Source: Burkholderia cepacia ATCC 25416
GTDB taxonomy: Bacteria; Pseudomonadota; Gammaproteobacteria; Burkholderiales; Burkholderiaceae
DNA length: 64,000 nt
NCBI RefSeq assembly: GCF_001411495.1
Contig: NZ_CP012981.1
Span: 3,038,001 to 3,102,000, forward strand
Direction of reading: 5' to 3'
The translations under genes were made by a program, and so were the position numbers. Of this stretch, positions 19,751-28,860 are shown in pieces (positions within the stretch are counted from its first letter, which is position 1; every line of letters starts with the position of its first letter). Below the pieces are notes generated by a model. That model did no database searches. It saw only the letters and a program-made list of their open reading frames with translations, and had not been told where the DNA came from.

Positions 19751-19790
19751 CGCTCGCCCTCCTCCCTTTATTTCTTTCGTCGTCTCCTCC
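19751..19790 (+). promoter_or_regulatory. Pyrimidine-rich, rut-like tract in the rho leader
   Basis: In these 40 nt I count 19 C, 16 T, 4 G and 1 A, with many YC dinucleotides. Unstructured C-rich, G-poor RNA is what Rho binds. In enterobacteria rho is autoregulated by Rho-dependent termination in its leader, so this tract is a plausible autoregulatory site. The Rho action here is inferred. Confidence 0.5.
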
Positions 19791-19806
19791 CTGGCGGGTT
19801 CTCCGT

Positions 19807-21069
19807 ATGCATTTATCCGAGCTCAAGTCTCTGCACGTGTCCGAACTGATCGAAATGGCCAATGGCCTCGAGATCGAAAACGCGAACCGCCTGCGCAAGC
19901 AGGAGTTGATGTTTGCCATTCTTAAAAAGCGCGCCAAGACGGGAGAGACGATCTTCGGTGACGGTACGCTCGAAGTGCTGCCGGACGGTTTCGGCTTCCT
20001 GCGCTCACCGGAAATGTCGTACCTCGCGAGCACCGACGACATCTACATCAGCCCGTCGCAGATCCGCCGCTTCAACCTGCACACCGGCGACACCATCGAA
20101 GGTGAAGTCCGCACGCCGAAGGACGGCGAACGCTACTTCGCGCTGGTGAAGGTCGACAAAGTCAACGGGCAGCCGCCCGAGGCCTCGAAACACAAGATCA
20201 TGTTCGAGAACCTCACGCCGCTGCACCCGAACAAGCCGCTCTCGCTCGAACGCGAAATGCGCGGCGAAGAGAACGTCACGGGCCGCATCATCGACATGAT
20301 CGCGCCGATCGGCAAAGGCCAGCGCGGCCTGCTCGTCGCATCGCCGAAGTCGGGCAAGACCGTGATGCTCCAGCACATCGCGCACGCGATCAAGCAGAAC
20401 CACCCGGACGTGATCCTGTTCGTGCTGCTGATCGACGAGCGCCCTGAAGAAGTGACCGAAATGCAGCGCTCGGTCGCGGGCGAAGTGATCGCCTCGACGT
20501 TCGACGAACCGGCCACGCGCCACGTCCAGGTCGCCGAAATGGTGATCGAGAAGGCCAAGCGCCTCGTCGAAATGAAGCACGACGTCGTGATCCTGCTCGA
20601 CTCGATCACGCGTCTCGCACGCGCATACAACACCGTGATCCCGGCGTCGGGCAAGGTGCTGACGGGCGGTGTCGACGCGAACGCACTGCAGCGTCCGAAG
20701 CGCTTCTTCGGCGCGGCGCGCAATATCGAGGAAGGCGGCTCGCTGACGATCATCGGCACCGCACTGATCGAAACCGGCAGCCGCATGGACGACGTGATCT
20801 ACGAAGAGTTCAAGGGCACCGGCAACATGGAAGTGCACCTCGAGCGCCGCCTCGCGGAAAAGCGCGTCTATCCGTCGATCAACCTGAACAAGTCGGGCAC
20901 GCGCCGCGAAGAAATGCTGATCAAGCCCGAGATCCTCCAGAAGATCTGGGTGCTGCGCAAGTTCATCCACGACATGGACGAAGTCGAGGCAATGGAATTT
21001 CTGCTCGACAAGATCCGCCAGACGAAGAGCAACTCCGAGTTCTTCGACCTGATGCGCCGCGGCGGCTAA
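19807..21069 (+). CDS. rho: Transcription termination factor Rho
   Basis: Hexameric RNA-dependent ATPase and helicase that ends transcription. The 420-residue protein contains the N-terminal Rho domain ([18 protein letters not shown]), the RNA-binding fold with [14 protein letters not shown], Walker A in [11 protein letters not shown], Walker [16 protein letters not shown], and the R-loop/Q-loop block [23 protein letters not shown]. The start codon lacks a clear SD; the leader is pyrimidine-rich up to the ATG. A strong intrinsic terminator follows the gene. Confidence 0.98.
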   Translation: MHLSELKSLHVSELIEMANGLEIENANRLRKQELMFAILKKRAKTGETIFGDGTLEVLPDGFGFLRSPEMSYLASTDDIYISPSQIRRFNLHTGDTIEGEVRTPKDGERYFALVKVDKVNGQPPEASKHKIMFENLTPLHPNKPLSLEREMRGEENVTGRIIDMIAPIGKGQRGLLVASPKSGKTVMLQHIAHAIKQNHPDVILFVLLIDERPEEVTEMQRSVAGEVIASTFDEPATRHVQVAEMVIEKAKRLVEMKHDVVILLDSITRLARAYNTVIPASGKVLTGGVDANALQRPKRFFGAARNIEEGGSLTIIGTALIETGSRMDDVIYEEFKGTGNMEVHLERRLAEKRVYPSINLNKSGTRREEMLIKPEILQKIWVLRKFIHDMDEVEAMEFLLDKIRQTKSNSEFFDLMRRGG

Positions 21070-21089
21070 GCGCCCCCGCCCCGCACCGA

Positions 21090-21125
21090 ACGGCCGCCCG
21101 CGCATCCTGCCCGGCGGCCGTTTTT
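21090..21125 (+). terminator. Intrinsic terminator after rho
   Basis: ACGGCCGCC pairs with GGCGGCCGT around a GC-rich loop and is followed by T5. It lies about 20 nt after the rho stop. Confidence 0.85.
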
Positions 21126-21202
21126 CGGCGCCAACCTGAACGTGAACGCACAGGTTGATCTACAATCGCGCCATCGCCCGGATCGAATTCCCTCCACGCC
21201 CC

Positions 21203-21703
21203 ATGCCGAACGACACCTCCAACCCGTTGCTGACCGTGAGCGATGCCGCGTCGCGACTCGGCGTCACGCCGCGCACGCTGAAGTATTACGAGGAGCGCGG
21301 ACTCGTCACGCCGTCGCGCAGCGAGGGCCGCTACCGCCTCTACGACGAAGCCGACCTCGAGCGCTTCGCGCGCATCCTGCGGCTGCGCGCGCTCGGCTTC
21401 TCGCTGCACGGCATCACCGAAATGCTGAAGCGCCCGCTCGAAGAAACGGCCGACGGCCGGCGCCGCTACTCGGAAGCGTCGCTGCGCGATATCCGTACCG
21501 GCCTCGCCGAGCAGATCGATACGCTCGACCGGCGGATCGCGGCCGTCCAGCGCGAGCTGAAGGAAGCCGTCGCGCTGCGCAAGGAACTGCAGCACGACAT
21601 CGACTACGTCGAGCGGCGTCTTGCCGGCGAAAACGCCGACGCGCTGATCGCGCAGCGGCAGGCCGAAAGCGGCACGCGGCGCGCGCGCAAGGCTCGCGAA
21701 TGA
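21203..21703 (+). CDS. MerR family transcriptional regulator
   Basis: The 166-residue protein has the winged helix of the MerR family at about residues 10-75 (DAASRLGVTPRTLKYYEERGL, then GRYRLYDEADLERFARI) and a long C-terminal coiled coil. It has no cysteine, so a metal-thiolate sensor of the MerR/CueR type is unlikely; a hydrophobic ligand is more probable. ATG 21203 was chosen because the helix-turn-helix begins close after it. The stop overlaps the start of the MFS gene (ATGA), so the two are probably one operon and the transporter may be its target. Confidence 0.9.
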   Translation: MPNDTSNPLLTVSDAASRLGVTPRTLKYYEERGLVTPSRSEGRYRLYDEADLERFARILRLRALGFSLHGITEMLKRPLEETADGRRRYSEASLRDIRTGLAEQIDTLDRRIAAVQRELKEAVALRKELQHDIDYVERRLAGENADALIAQRQAESGTRRARKARE

Positions 21704-23256
21704 ACGCGATGCCCGGTCGCCCGCCGCTATGGAGCCGCGCGAACCTGCGCGCGGACCTGTTCCCGTGGGCGCTCGCGCTCGTCACCGGCATCGACTATTT
21801 CGACAACGCGGCCTTCTCGTTCTTCGCGAGCTACATCGCGGGCGGCATCAACGCTTCGCCCGACGAACTCGTGTGGTCGTCGAGCGCTTACGCGGTCACA
21901 GCCGTACTCGGCATCCTGCAGCAGCAATGGTGGGTCGACCGGCTCGGCCATCGCCGCTACGTCGCCGGCTGCATGCTGATGTTCTCGTTCGGCGCGATCG
22001 CGGCCGCGATCGCCGACACGTCGCTCGAACTCGCGTTCGCGCGCGGTTTCCAGGGATATTTCATCGGCCCGATGATGGGCGCGTGCCGGATCCTGATCCA
22101 GATCAGTTTCAAGCCGCAGGAACGGCCGCCCGCGACGCGCGCGTTCCTCATCATGATCCTGCTCGGCAGCGCGCTCGCGCCGATCGTGGGTGGCCTGCTC
22201 GTCGCGCATTCGACATGGCGCGCACTGTTTGCATGCACGGCGCCGGCCGGCATCGCGTTCGCGATCCTCGCGCTGCTCACGCTGCCCGACTCGGGCCGGA
22301 CGCCGGACGACGAACGCGGTTCCGGACACTTCTGGCCGTACGTCGTGTTCGCACTCGCACAAGGTGCGCTGCAGATCGTGCTGCAGCAGGTGCATTACCA
22401 GCTCTACAGCGGCTCGCCGATGCTGATCCTGCTGACGATCGCGGGGATCGGCGCGCTCGCGTGGTTCGCGTATCACCAGTGGAACCATCCGACGCCGCTC
22501 GTGCGCCTTCACGCGTTCCGCGAACGGACGTTCCAGGTCGGGCTGCTGCTCTACATGTTCTATTACTACGAGTCGACAGGCTTCAGTTACCTGACCTCGC
22601 GGCTTCTCGAAGGCGGGCTCGGCTATCCGGTCGAGAACGCCGGGCGGCTCGTCGGCACGATGTCGCTGATTTCGGCCACCGCGCTGTTCGCCTACCTGCG
22701 TTACGCGAAATTCGTCACGCACAAGAAGTGGTTCGTCGTGCCGGGGTTCGCGATCGCCATCACGGCCGCGCTGTGGATGACGCGAATGACGCCGCAGGTC
22801 GGCGAAGCCGCGCTGATCGTCCCGCTGCTGCTGCGCGGGCTGCTCCTGCTCTTCATCGTGCTGCCGGTGGCCAACCTGACGTTCCGGATCTTCGCGATCG
22901 ACGAATATACGCACGGCTACCGGCTGAAGAACATCGTGCGGCAACTGACGATCTCGTTTGCGACGTCGTCGGTGATCATCGTCGAACAGCACCGCGTGGC
23001 CGTGCACCAGACGCGACTCGTCGAGCGTGCGAACGTGTTCGATCCGCTGTTCCAGCAGACCGCCGATGCGCTGACGCGCAGCTATGCGGCCGCCGGCCAC
23101 GCGCTGAGCGACGCGCACGGGCTCGCGATCGCGTCGATCGCGCGCATGGTCGCGCAACAGGCGTCGTTTCTCGCGTCGCTCGACGGCTTTTACTTCCTGG
23201 CCGGCGTGGCGCTCGTCGGCGGCCTCTTCGCGGCATGGCAAAAAGAGATCGATTGA
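21700..23256 (+). CDS. MFS transporter (DHA2-like, drug/H+ antiporter type)
   Basis: The 518-residue protein has about 12-14 membrane segments. An early segment carries the acidic motif TGIDYFDNAAFSF, and the loop between segments 2 and 3 has VDRLGHRRY, the MFS motif A. A long loop appears near the C-terminus (ATSSVIIVEQHRV), where DHA2 members such as EmrB have the last two helices. Export of a toxic compound is likely but the substrate is unknown. The start overlaps the MerR gene stop. Confidence 0.88.
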   Translation: MNAMPGRPPLWSRANLRADLFPWALALVTGIDYFDNAAFSFFASYIAGGINASPDELVWSSSAYAVTAVLGILQQQWWVDRLGHRRYVAGCMLMFSFGAIAAAIADTSLELAFARGFQGYFIGPMMGACRILIQISFKPQERPPATRAFLIMILLGSALAPIVGGLLVAHSTWRALFACTAPAGIAFAILALLTLPDSGRTPDDERGSGHFWPYVVFALAQGALQIVLQQVHYQLYSGSPMLILLTIAGIGALAWFAYHQWNHPTPLVRLHAFRERTFQVGLLLYMFYYYESTGFSYLTSRLLEGGLGYPVENAGRLVGTMSLISATALFAYLRYAKFVTHKKWFVVPGFAIAITAALWMTRMTPQVGEAALIVPLLLRGLLLLFIVLPVANLTFRIFAIDEYTHGYRLKNIVRQLTISFATSSVIIVEQHRVAVHQTRLVERANVFDPLFQQTADALTRSYAAAGHALSDAHGLAIASIARMVAQQASFLASLDGFYFLAGVALVGGLFAAWQKEID

Positions 23257-23294
23257 GTTAAAAGACAGGCTTTGGATTTCCGCGAGCCGCCTTC

Positions 23295-24128
23295 ATGCTC
23301 TCGAAACTGACCCGCTGGTTCGACGACCGCCGCCGCGACCGCGCGCTGCGCAGCCATCCGATCCCCGACGCGCTATGGCACGACACCGTCGAGCGCCTGC
23401 CGTTCCTCGCGGCGCTGTCGCCCGACGCGCTCGGCCGGCTGCGCGAACTGACGAGCCTGTTCGTCGCGAAGAAATCGTTCTCGACCGCGCACGGGCTCGA
23501 GCTGACCGACGCGATGATCGTCGCGATCGCCGCGCAGGCCTGCCTGCCCGTGCTGAATCTCGACCTGTCGCTGTACGACGGCTGGGTCGGCGTCGTCGTG
23601 TATCCGGGCGAATTCGTGATCCGCAAGACGGTGCAGGACGAGGACGGCGTCGTCCACGAAGTGGAGCAGGACGCGAGCGGCGAGGCCTGGGAAGGCGGCC
23701 CCGTGATCCTGTCGTGGGAGGATGCGCAGATGACGGACGGCCGCGACGCGTACAACGTCGTGATCCACGAGTTCGCGCACAAGATCGACATGGTCAACGG
23801 CGCAGCCGACGGCTATCCGCCCCTTTTTCGCCGCTGGCACGCGCCGTACCTCGATGCGCAGGCCTGGGCCGACGTGTTCGAGCACGCGTACGACCAGTTC
23901 TGCGCGCGCGTCGACGCAGTGCCGGACCGCGCGTGGGCACGCTTCGAGCGGGAATCGCTGATCGATCCGTATGCGGCCGACCACCCGTCCGAATTCTTCG
24001 CGGTGTGCAGCGAAGCGCTGTTCGTACGGCCGAAAGCGTTCGAGTCCGAATTTCCGGAGCTATACCGGCTGCTCGCGCGCTACTACCGGCAGGATCCGGC
24101 CGGCACCGGCGCACTCGACGCACCGTGA
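23295..24128 (+). CDS. mtfA: MtfA-like zinc-dependent peptidase (M90)
   Basis: In E. coli MtfA is a zinc peptidase that binds the repressor Mlc and so affects the glucose PTS. The 277-residue protein has the zinc site HEFAHKID (His158-His162) and the family block WEDAQMTDGRDAYNVVIHEFAH. A further Glu ligand is probably in HPSEFFAVCSEALF. No signal peptide is seen. It is probably transcribed from its own promoter after the MFS gene (38 nt gap). Whether it binds an Mlc-like partner in this organism is unknown. Confidence 0.9.
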   Translation: MLSKLTRWFDDRRRDRALRSHPIPDALWHDTVERLPFLAALSPDALGRLRELTSLFVAKKSFSTAHGLELTDAMIVAIAAQACLPVLNLDLSLYDGWVGVVVYPGEFVIRKTVQDEDGVVHEVEQDASGEAWEGGPVILSWEDAQMTDGRDAYNVVIHEFAHKIDMVNGAADGYPPLFRRWHAPYLDAQAWADVFEHAYDQFCARVDAVPDRAWARFERESLIDPYAADHPSEFFAVCSEALFVRPKAFESEFPELYRLLARYYRQDPAGTGALDAP

Positions 24129-24155
24129 AAATAATTCGTCAACCATCTGATTTTC

Positions 24156-24164
24156 TGGCATAAT
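24156..24164 (+). promoter_or_regulatory. Extended -10 promoter element upstream of rpmE
   Basis: TGGCATAAT (TGN plus CATAAT) lies about 120 nt before the L31 start codon, just after mtfA. It predicts a leader of about 115 nt, long enough for ribosomal-protein control, but no known fold was recognised. Confidence 0.5.
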
Positions 24165-24285
24165 CGCCGTTTTTCGACCTTAGGCAAGTGGCTCGCGCCG
24201 GGCTTGACGTCGGCCGGATCGCGCAACTTTGTGCGGCACGGCACGGCAAGCGGCGGGTTGGCTACCGCTCTCACCAAGGAAAATC

Positions 24286-24546
24286 ATGAAACCTGGCATT
24301 CACCCGGATTACCGCGAAGTCGTCTTCCAAGACATGTCGAACGGCTTCAAGTTCATCACGCGCTCGACGATCCAGACGCGTGAAAACATCGAACTCGACG
24401 GCAAGACCTACCCGCTCGCCAAGATCGAAGTGTCGTCGGAATCGCACTCGTTCTACACGGGTCAGCAAAAGATCATGGACACGGCCGGCCGTGTCGAGAA
24501 GTTCAAGAACAAGTTCGGCGTTCGCGCCAGCGGCAAGGCGAAGTAA
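24286..24546 (+). CDS. rpmE2: 50S ribosomal protein L31, type B
   Basis: The 86-residue protein begins [16 protein letters not shown] and has the L31 block [21 protein letters not shown]. It contains no cysteine, so it is the zinc-independent (C-minus) type B form with the usual internal insertion. In many bacteria this form is induced on zinc shortage, but no Zur box was recognised upstream; in Burkholderia it may be the main L31. AAGGAA precedes the ATG. Confidence 0.95.
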   Translation: MKPGIHPDYREVVFQDMSNGFKFITRSTIQTRENIELDGKTYPLAKIEVSSESHSFYTGQQKIMDTAGRVEKFKNKFGVRASGKAK

Positions 24547-24589
24547 GCTTCGCACCGCATCCGGTGGTTGCAACGCACCGGTATCGCAC

Positions 24590-24616
24590 AAAAGGGCAGC
24601 CCAGGCTGCCCTTTTT
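24590..24616 (+). terminator. Intrinsic terminator after rpmE
   Basis: AAAGGGCAGCC pairs with GGCTGCCCTTT, with CA between the arms, and T6 follows. A matching A run upstream makes it partly bidirectional. Confidence 0.9.
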
Positions 24617-24765
24617 TGTCTCTGCTCGCCGGGAAAGCACCGGCCGGCGTCCGGGCATCGGCCTGACGCGCAACTGCCGGCGCGTCTACAATGCCGGATG
24701 CTCGAAACCGGCTCGACCGCGCGCACCCGCGCCGGCCGCCCGCCCATAACAAATCGCTCATCTGC

Positions 24766-26523
24766 ATGAAGCCTGTCGTCCGTCTCACCGCCTCCGCCAC
24801 GCGTGCGCTGCCGCGCTGGCTGCTGCTTACCCTCTGCTTCGTCTACGCAGCGTTCGGCCTGTTCGGCCGCGACCCGTGGAAGAACGAGGACGCGGCGGGC
24901 TTCGGCGTGATGTGGACGATGGCCAAGGGCGGCTGGCACGACTGGCTGCTGCCGAACCTCGTCGGCAAGTTCATCACGACCGACGGGCCGCTCGGCTACT
25001 GGCTCGGCGCGCTGTCGATCCGCGGCCTCGGCCCGTGGGTCGATGCGAGCAACGCGTCGCGCGTCGATACCGGCGTGCTGTTCTGCGTCGCGTGCGCGTT
25101 CGTCTGGTACGCAGCCTACCTGCTCGGCCGGCGTGCCGAGGTCCAGCCGTTCAAATACGCATTCGGCGGCGAACCCGAGCCGCGCGACTACGGCCGCACG
25201 CTCGCCGACGGCGCGCTGCTGGTGCTCGTCGCCTGCTTCGGCCTCGCGGAGCGCGGGCACGAAACGACGCCGCAGCTCGCGCAGTTCGCTTGGATCGCCA
25301 TGCTCGTCTACGGGATCGTCCGCGGCATCGACAAGCCGATGCAGGGCGCACTGTGGTGGGGGCTCGCGATCGGCCTCGTCGCCCTGTCCGGCAACCCGGT
25401 GCTCGTCGTCGCCCTGCTCGCCGGCACGGCCGTGCTGTGGCTCGTCACGCCCGAGATGCGCAACCTGCGCCTGCCGCTGGTCGGCGTACCGCTCGCGGCC
25501 GCGATCTTCGCGCTGTGGCCGCTTGCCGCGTTCGTCGCGGCGCCCGACGACGCCGCATGGTTCTTCAACCAGTGGATTCACGGCAGCCTGATGCGCTTTT
25601 CCGGCCCGCCGACCGCCGTGCTCGGCTATGCGGCAAAGAACCTGCCGCTGTTCACGTGGCCCGCGTGGCCGCTCGCGATCTGGGCATGGTGGAGCTGGGC
25701 CGGCATGCGCCGCCGCGCGCACGTCGCGATTCCGCTGTCGGTCGCCGTGCCGCTCGTCGCGCTCGTGATCCTGCAGAGCCAGCAGTCGAACCGCATGTAC
25801 ATGCTGCTGATGCCGCCGCTCGCGGTGCTCGCGACGTTCGCGCTGCCGACCCTCAAGCGCGGCGCGATCAACGCGATCGACTGGTTCGCGGTGCTGAGCT
25901 TCACGATCATCGGCACCTTCGTGTGGCTCGTGTGGCTTGCCTCGCTCACGGGCTTCCCGCATCCGCTCGCCCGCAACCTCGCGCGCCTCGTGCCCGGCTA
26001 CGAGCCGCACTTCAAGATCCTGTCGTTCGTCTGCGCGGTCATCGCCACGGTGTGCTGGTGCTTCCTCGTGCGCTGGCGCATCTCGCGGCAGCCGAAGGTT
26101 CTGTGGCGCAGCGTCGTGCTGTCGGGTGCCGGCACCACGCTGATGTGGGTGCTGCTGATGACGCTGTGGCTGCCGATCGTCAATTACGGCCGGACCTATC
26201 GCGACGTCGCGCAGCAGATCGCCGTGCACCTGCCGTCCGACTACGAGTGCATCGCGCCCGTGCGGCTCGGTGACGCGCAGATCGCGACCTTCGCGTATTT
26301 CGGCAACATGCGCTTCGATTTCTCCGGCGACTGCGACGTGATCCTGCGCCAGGACCGCGCGGACTTCGGCGAGCCGAGCTCCATGTCGCAATACGTGTGG
26401 CGTCTCGTGTGGGAAGGCCGCCGCGTCGCCGACCGCGACGAGCGCTTCCGCCTGTACGAGCGCATCGAACGGCCGAAGACGCCCGTCAAGCGGCGTCCGC
26501 CGCGCCGTCAGCCGGCCGACTGA
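24766..26523 (+). CDS. GT39-family (ArnT-like) integral membrane glycosyltransferase
   Basis: The 585-residue protein has about 11-13 membrane segments. The first periplasmic loop has RDPWKNEDAAGFGVMWTMAKG, which places acidic residues where ArnT/PMT-type (GT-C) enzymes have their catalytic Asp/Glu, and the loop TDGPLGYWLGAL follows. Such enzymes use polyprenyl-linked sugars in the periplasm. The substrate is unknown; it is distinct from the ArnT at 50256. ATG 24766 was chosen because the first membrane segment starts shortly after. It is followed 2 nt later by norM, so they are probably cotranscribed. Confidence 0.82.
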   Translation: MKPVVRLTASATRALPRWLLLTLCFVYAAFGLFGRDPWKNEDAAGFGVMWTMAKGGWHDWLLPNLVGKFITTDGPLGYWLGALSIRGLGPWVDASNASRVDTGVLFCVACAFVWYAAYLLGRRAEVQPFKYAFGGEPEPRDYGRTLADGALLVLVACFGLAERGHETTPQLAQFAWIAMLVYGIVRGIDKPMQGALWWGLAIGLVALSGNPVLVVALLAGTAVLWLVTPEMRNLRLPLVGVPLAAAIFALWPLAAFVAAPDDAAWFFNQWIHGSLMRFSGPPTAVLGYAAKNLPLFTWPAWPLAIWAWWSWAGMRRRAHVAIPLSVAVPLVALVILQSQQSNRMYMLLMPPLAVLATFALPTLKRGAINAIDWFAVLSFTIIGTFVWLVWLASLTGFPHPLARNLARLVPGYEPHFKILSFVCAVIATVCWCFLVRWRISRQPKVLWRSVVLSGAGTTLMWVLLMTLWLPIVNYGRTYRDVAQQIAVHLPSDYECIAPVRLGDAQIATFAYFGNMRFDFSGDCDVILRQDRADFGEPSSMSQYVWRLVWEGRRVADRDERFRLYERIERPKTPVKRRPPRRQPAD

Positions 26524-26525
26524 CG

Positions 26526-27881
26526 ATGTTCGGCGACATCCGCCGAATCGTCGGTCTCGCATGGCCGGTGCTCGTCGGCCAGCTCGCGATCATCGCGTTC
26601 GGCGTGATCGACACCGCGATGGTCGGCCGCTACTCGGCCGTCGATCTGGCCGCGCTCGGGCTCGGCTCGTCGATCTACGTGTCGATCTACATCGGCCTGA
26701 CGGGCATCCTGTCCGCGCTGCAGCCGATCACCGGGCAACTGTACGGTGCGCGACGCTATGCCGAAATCGGCGAGGAAGTGCGCCAGGCGCTGTGGCTCGC
26801 GCTGCTGCTCGCGGTGCCCGGCTTTCTCCTGCTGCATTTTCCCGAACCGCTGCTGCGCGTCGCGCACGCACCCGCCGCGCTGCACGACCGCACCGTCGAC
26901 TACCTGCGCATCCTGTCGTACGGGCTGCCCGCCAGCCTCGTCTTCCGCATCTACAACGCGCTGACCAACGCGGCCGGCAAGCCGCGCCTCGCGATGATCC
27001 TGCAGATCGGCGCGCTGGTGCTCAAGTTTCCGCTCAACGTGTGGTTCATCTTCGGCGGGTTCGGCGTACCGGCCCTCGGCGGCCCCGGCTGCGGGCTCGC
27101 GAGCACGCTGATCAACTGGGCGCTCGCACTGATCGGCTACACGCTGCTCGCGAAGCTCGACGTGTTCGCGCCGCTCGCGATCTTCTCGCGCTTCTGCTGG
27201 CCGGTCTGGGAACGCCAGAAGGCGATCCTGAAACTCGGCGTGCCGATGGGCCTGTCGTACCTGATCGAGGTCACGTCGTACACGTGCATGGCGCTGTTCA
27301 TCGCGCAATTCGGCACGACGACGCTCGCCGGCCACCAGATCGCCGGCAACATCGGCGCGGTGCTGTACATGACGCCGCTGTCGATCGGCGTGGCGGCGTC
27401 GACGCTGGTCGCGCGCGCGCTCGGCGCCGGACGGCCCGAAGAAGCCCGACTGCTCGGCCGCCACAGCGTGATCTTCGCGTGCGGCATTGCCGCGACATAC
27501 GGCCTGCTCGTGTTCGTGCTGCGACCGCTGATCATCGGCGGCTATACGCCGAACCCGGCCGTCGCCGCGGCCGCGATGCCGCTCGTCGCGATCGTCGCGT
27601 GCTACCACGTCTTCGATGCGCTGCAGGTCACGTCGGCGTTCGTGCTGCGGGCCTACAAGGTCGCGGTCGTGCCGACCGTGATCTATGCGGTCGCGCTGTG
27701 GGGCGTCGGGCTCAGCGGCGGCTACGTGCTCGGCTTCGACGTGGGCGGCATCGCGCCCGCGTGGCTGACCGGCGCGCGCGGCTTCTGGTTCGCGAACACG
27801 GTCAGCCTGATGCTCGCGGGCGCCGGGCTCGTGCTGTACCTGCGCCGGGTGAGTCGCGCGCGCACTCCGGCGCCGGCCTGA
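26526..27881 (+). CDS. norM: MATE family efflux transporter (NorM-like)
   Basis: Cation-coupled multidrug exporter with 12 predicted membrane segments and 451 residues, the normal MATE length. The N-terminus GLAWPVLVGQLAIIAFGVIDTAMVG and the inner repeat LGVPMGLSYLIEVTSYT are typical of the two MATE halves. NorM of a Burkholderia has been linked to polymyxin tolerance, so membership in envelope defence is plausible. It starts 2 nt after the glycosyltransferase gene and ends 11 nt before the convergent lipA; no terminator is visible between them. Confidence 0.9.
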   Translation: MFGDIRRIVGLAWPVLVGQLAIIAFGVIDTAMVGRYSAVDLAALGLGSSIYVSIYIGLTGILSALQPITGQLYGARRYAEIGEEVRQALWLALLLAVPGFLLLHFPEPLLRVAHAPAALHDRTVDYLRILSYGLPASLVFRIYNALTNAAGKPRLAMILQIGALVLKFPLNVWFIFGGFGVPALGGPGCGLASTLINWALALIGYTLLAKLDVFAPLAIFSRFCWPVWERQKAILKLGVPMGLSYLIEVTSYTCMALFIAQFGTTTLAGHQIAGNIGAVLYMTPLSIGVAASTLVARALGAGRPEEARLLGRHSVIFACGIAATYGLLVFVLRPLIIGGYTPNPAVAAAAMPLVAIVACYHVFDALQVTSAFVLRAYKVAVVPTVIYAVALWGVGLSGGYVLGFDVGGIAPAWLTGARGFWFANTVSLMLAGAGLVLYLRRVSRARTPAPA

Positions 27882-27892
27882 CGCGCCGCCCG

Positions 27893-28858
27893 CTACCTGT
27901 CCTCCAGCACGTCGGCCGCATGGTACGACGACCGCACGAGCGGGCCGGCGACGACTTCCCTGAAACCGAGCGCCAGCGCGTCGTCGCGCCACGCGGCGAA
28001 TGCCTCCGGGCTCACGTAGCGTCGCACCGGCAGGTGATGCGCCGACGGCGCCAGATACTGGCCGAGCGTCAGCACGTCGACTTCGTGCGCGCGCAGGTCG
28101 CGCAGCGTGTCGCGCACCTCGTCGTCGCGCTCGCCGAGCCCGAGCATCAGTCCCGACTTCGTCACGAGCGTCGGCCGCGCGGCCTTCGCCTGCGCGAGCA
28201 ATTCGAGCGAGCCGCGATAGTCGGCGCCCGGTCGCGCCGCGCGATACAGCGACGGCACCGTCTCGATGTTGTGGTTGAACACGTCGGGCCAGGCCGTCGA
28301 CAGCGCATCGAGCGCACGGGCCACGCGGCCGCGGAAGTCCGGCGTCAGCACTTCGACGCCGATGCCCGGCACACTCGCACGTACCGCCGCGATGCACGCG
28401 GCGAAATGCGCGGCGCCGCCGTCGCGCAAGTCGTCGCGGTCGACCGACGTGATCACGACGTAGCGCAGGCCGAGCGCCGCGGCCGTGTCGGCCAGCCGCG
28501 CCGGCTCGTCGGGATCGAGCGGCTCGGGACGACCGTGCGCGACGTCGCAGAACGGGCAGCGCCGCGTGCACAGGCCGCCCATGATCATGAAGGTCGCGGT
28601 GCGCTGCGCGAAGCACTCGCCGATGTTCGGGCACATCGCCTCCTCGCAGACGGAATGCAGCCGATGGTCGCGCAGCACGGCAGCCATGTCGGCCACCGCC
28701 GCGCTCATCATCGGCCGCGCGCGCAGCCACGGCGGCTTCGGCAGCGCCGCGCCTGCCGCGGGCTCGACGCGCACCGGAATGCGCGCGAGCTTGTCGCGGC
28801 TTCTCGCGCCCGGCTGGCCGAGCGCCGTGAGACTGGGTCGTTCGAGCGCGGCGGCCAT
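27893..28858 (-). CDS. lipA: Lipoyl synthase (paralogue in the acetoin cluster)
   Basis: Radical-SAM enzyme inserting two sulfurs into octanoyl-lysine. Both clusters are visible: auxiliary CX4CX5C at Cys71, Cys76 and Cys82, and radical-SAM CX3CX2C at Cys97, Cys101 and Cys104. The C-terminal RSSYHA serine motif is present. The 321-residue length is normal. It starts 2 nt after acoC, with no lipB nearby, so it is probably a dedicated second LipA that matures the lipoyl group of AcoC. The housekeeping lipA is expected elsewhere. Confidence 0.93.
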   Translation of the reverse strand: MAAALERPSLTALGQPGARSRDKLARIPVRVEPAAGAALPKPPWLRARPMMSAAVADMAAVLRDHRLHSVCEEAMCPNIGECFAQRTATFMIMGGLCTRRCPFCDVAHGRPEPLDPDEPARLADTAAALGLRYVVITSVDRDDLRDGGAAHFAACIAAVRASVPGIGVEVLTPDFRGRVARALDALSTAWPDVFNHNIETVPSLYRAARPGADYRGSLELLAQAKAARPTLVTKSGLMLGLGERDDEVRDTLRDLRAHEVDVLTLGQYLAPSAHHLPVRRYVSPEAFAAWRDDALALGFREVVAGPLVRSSYHAADVLEDR

Positions 28859-28860
28859 CG

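Noticed and set aside
24165..24285. Possible riboswitch or Zur-controlled leader before the L31 gene
   Set aside because: The leader is about 115 nt but no known fold or Zur box could be identified by eye.
26508..28730. Long minus-strand frame across norM and into lipA
   Set aside because: Shadow of norM on the other strand and of lipA in another frame.
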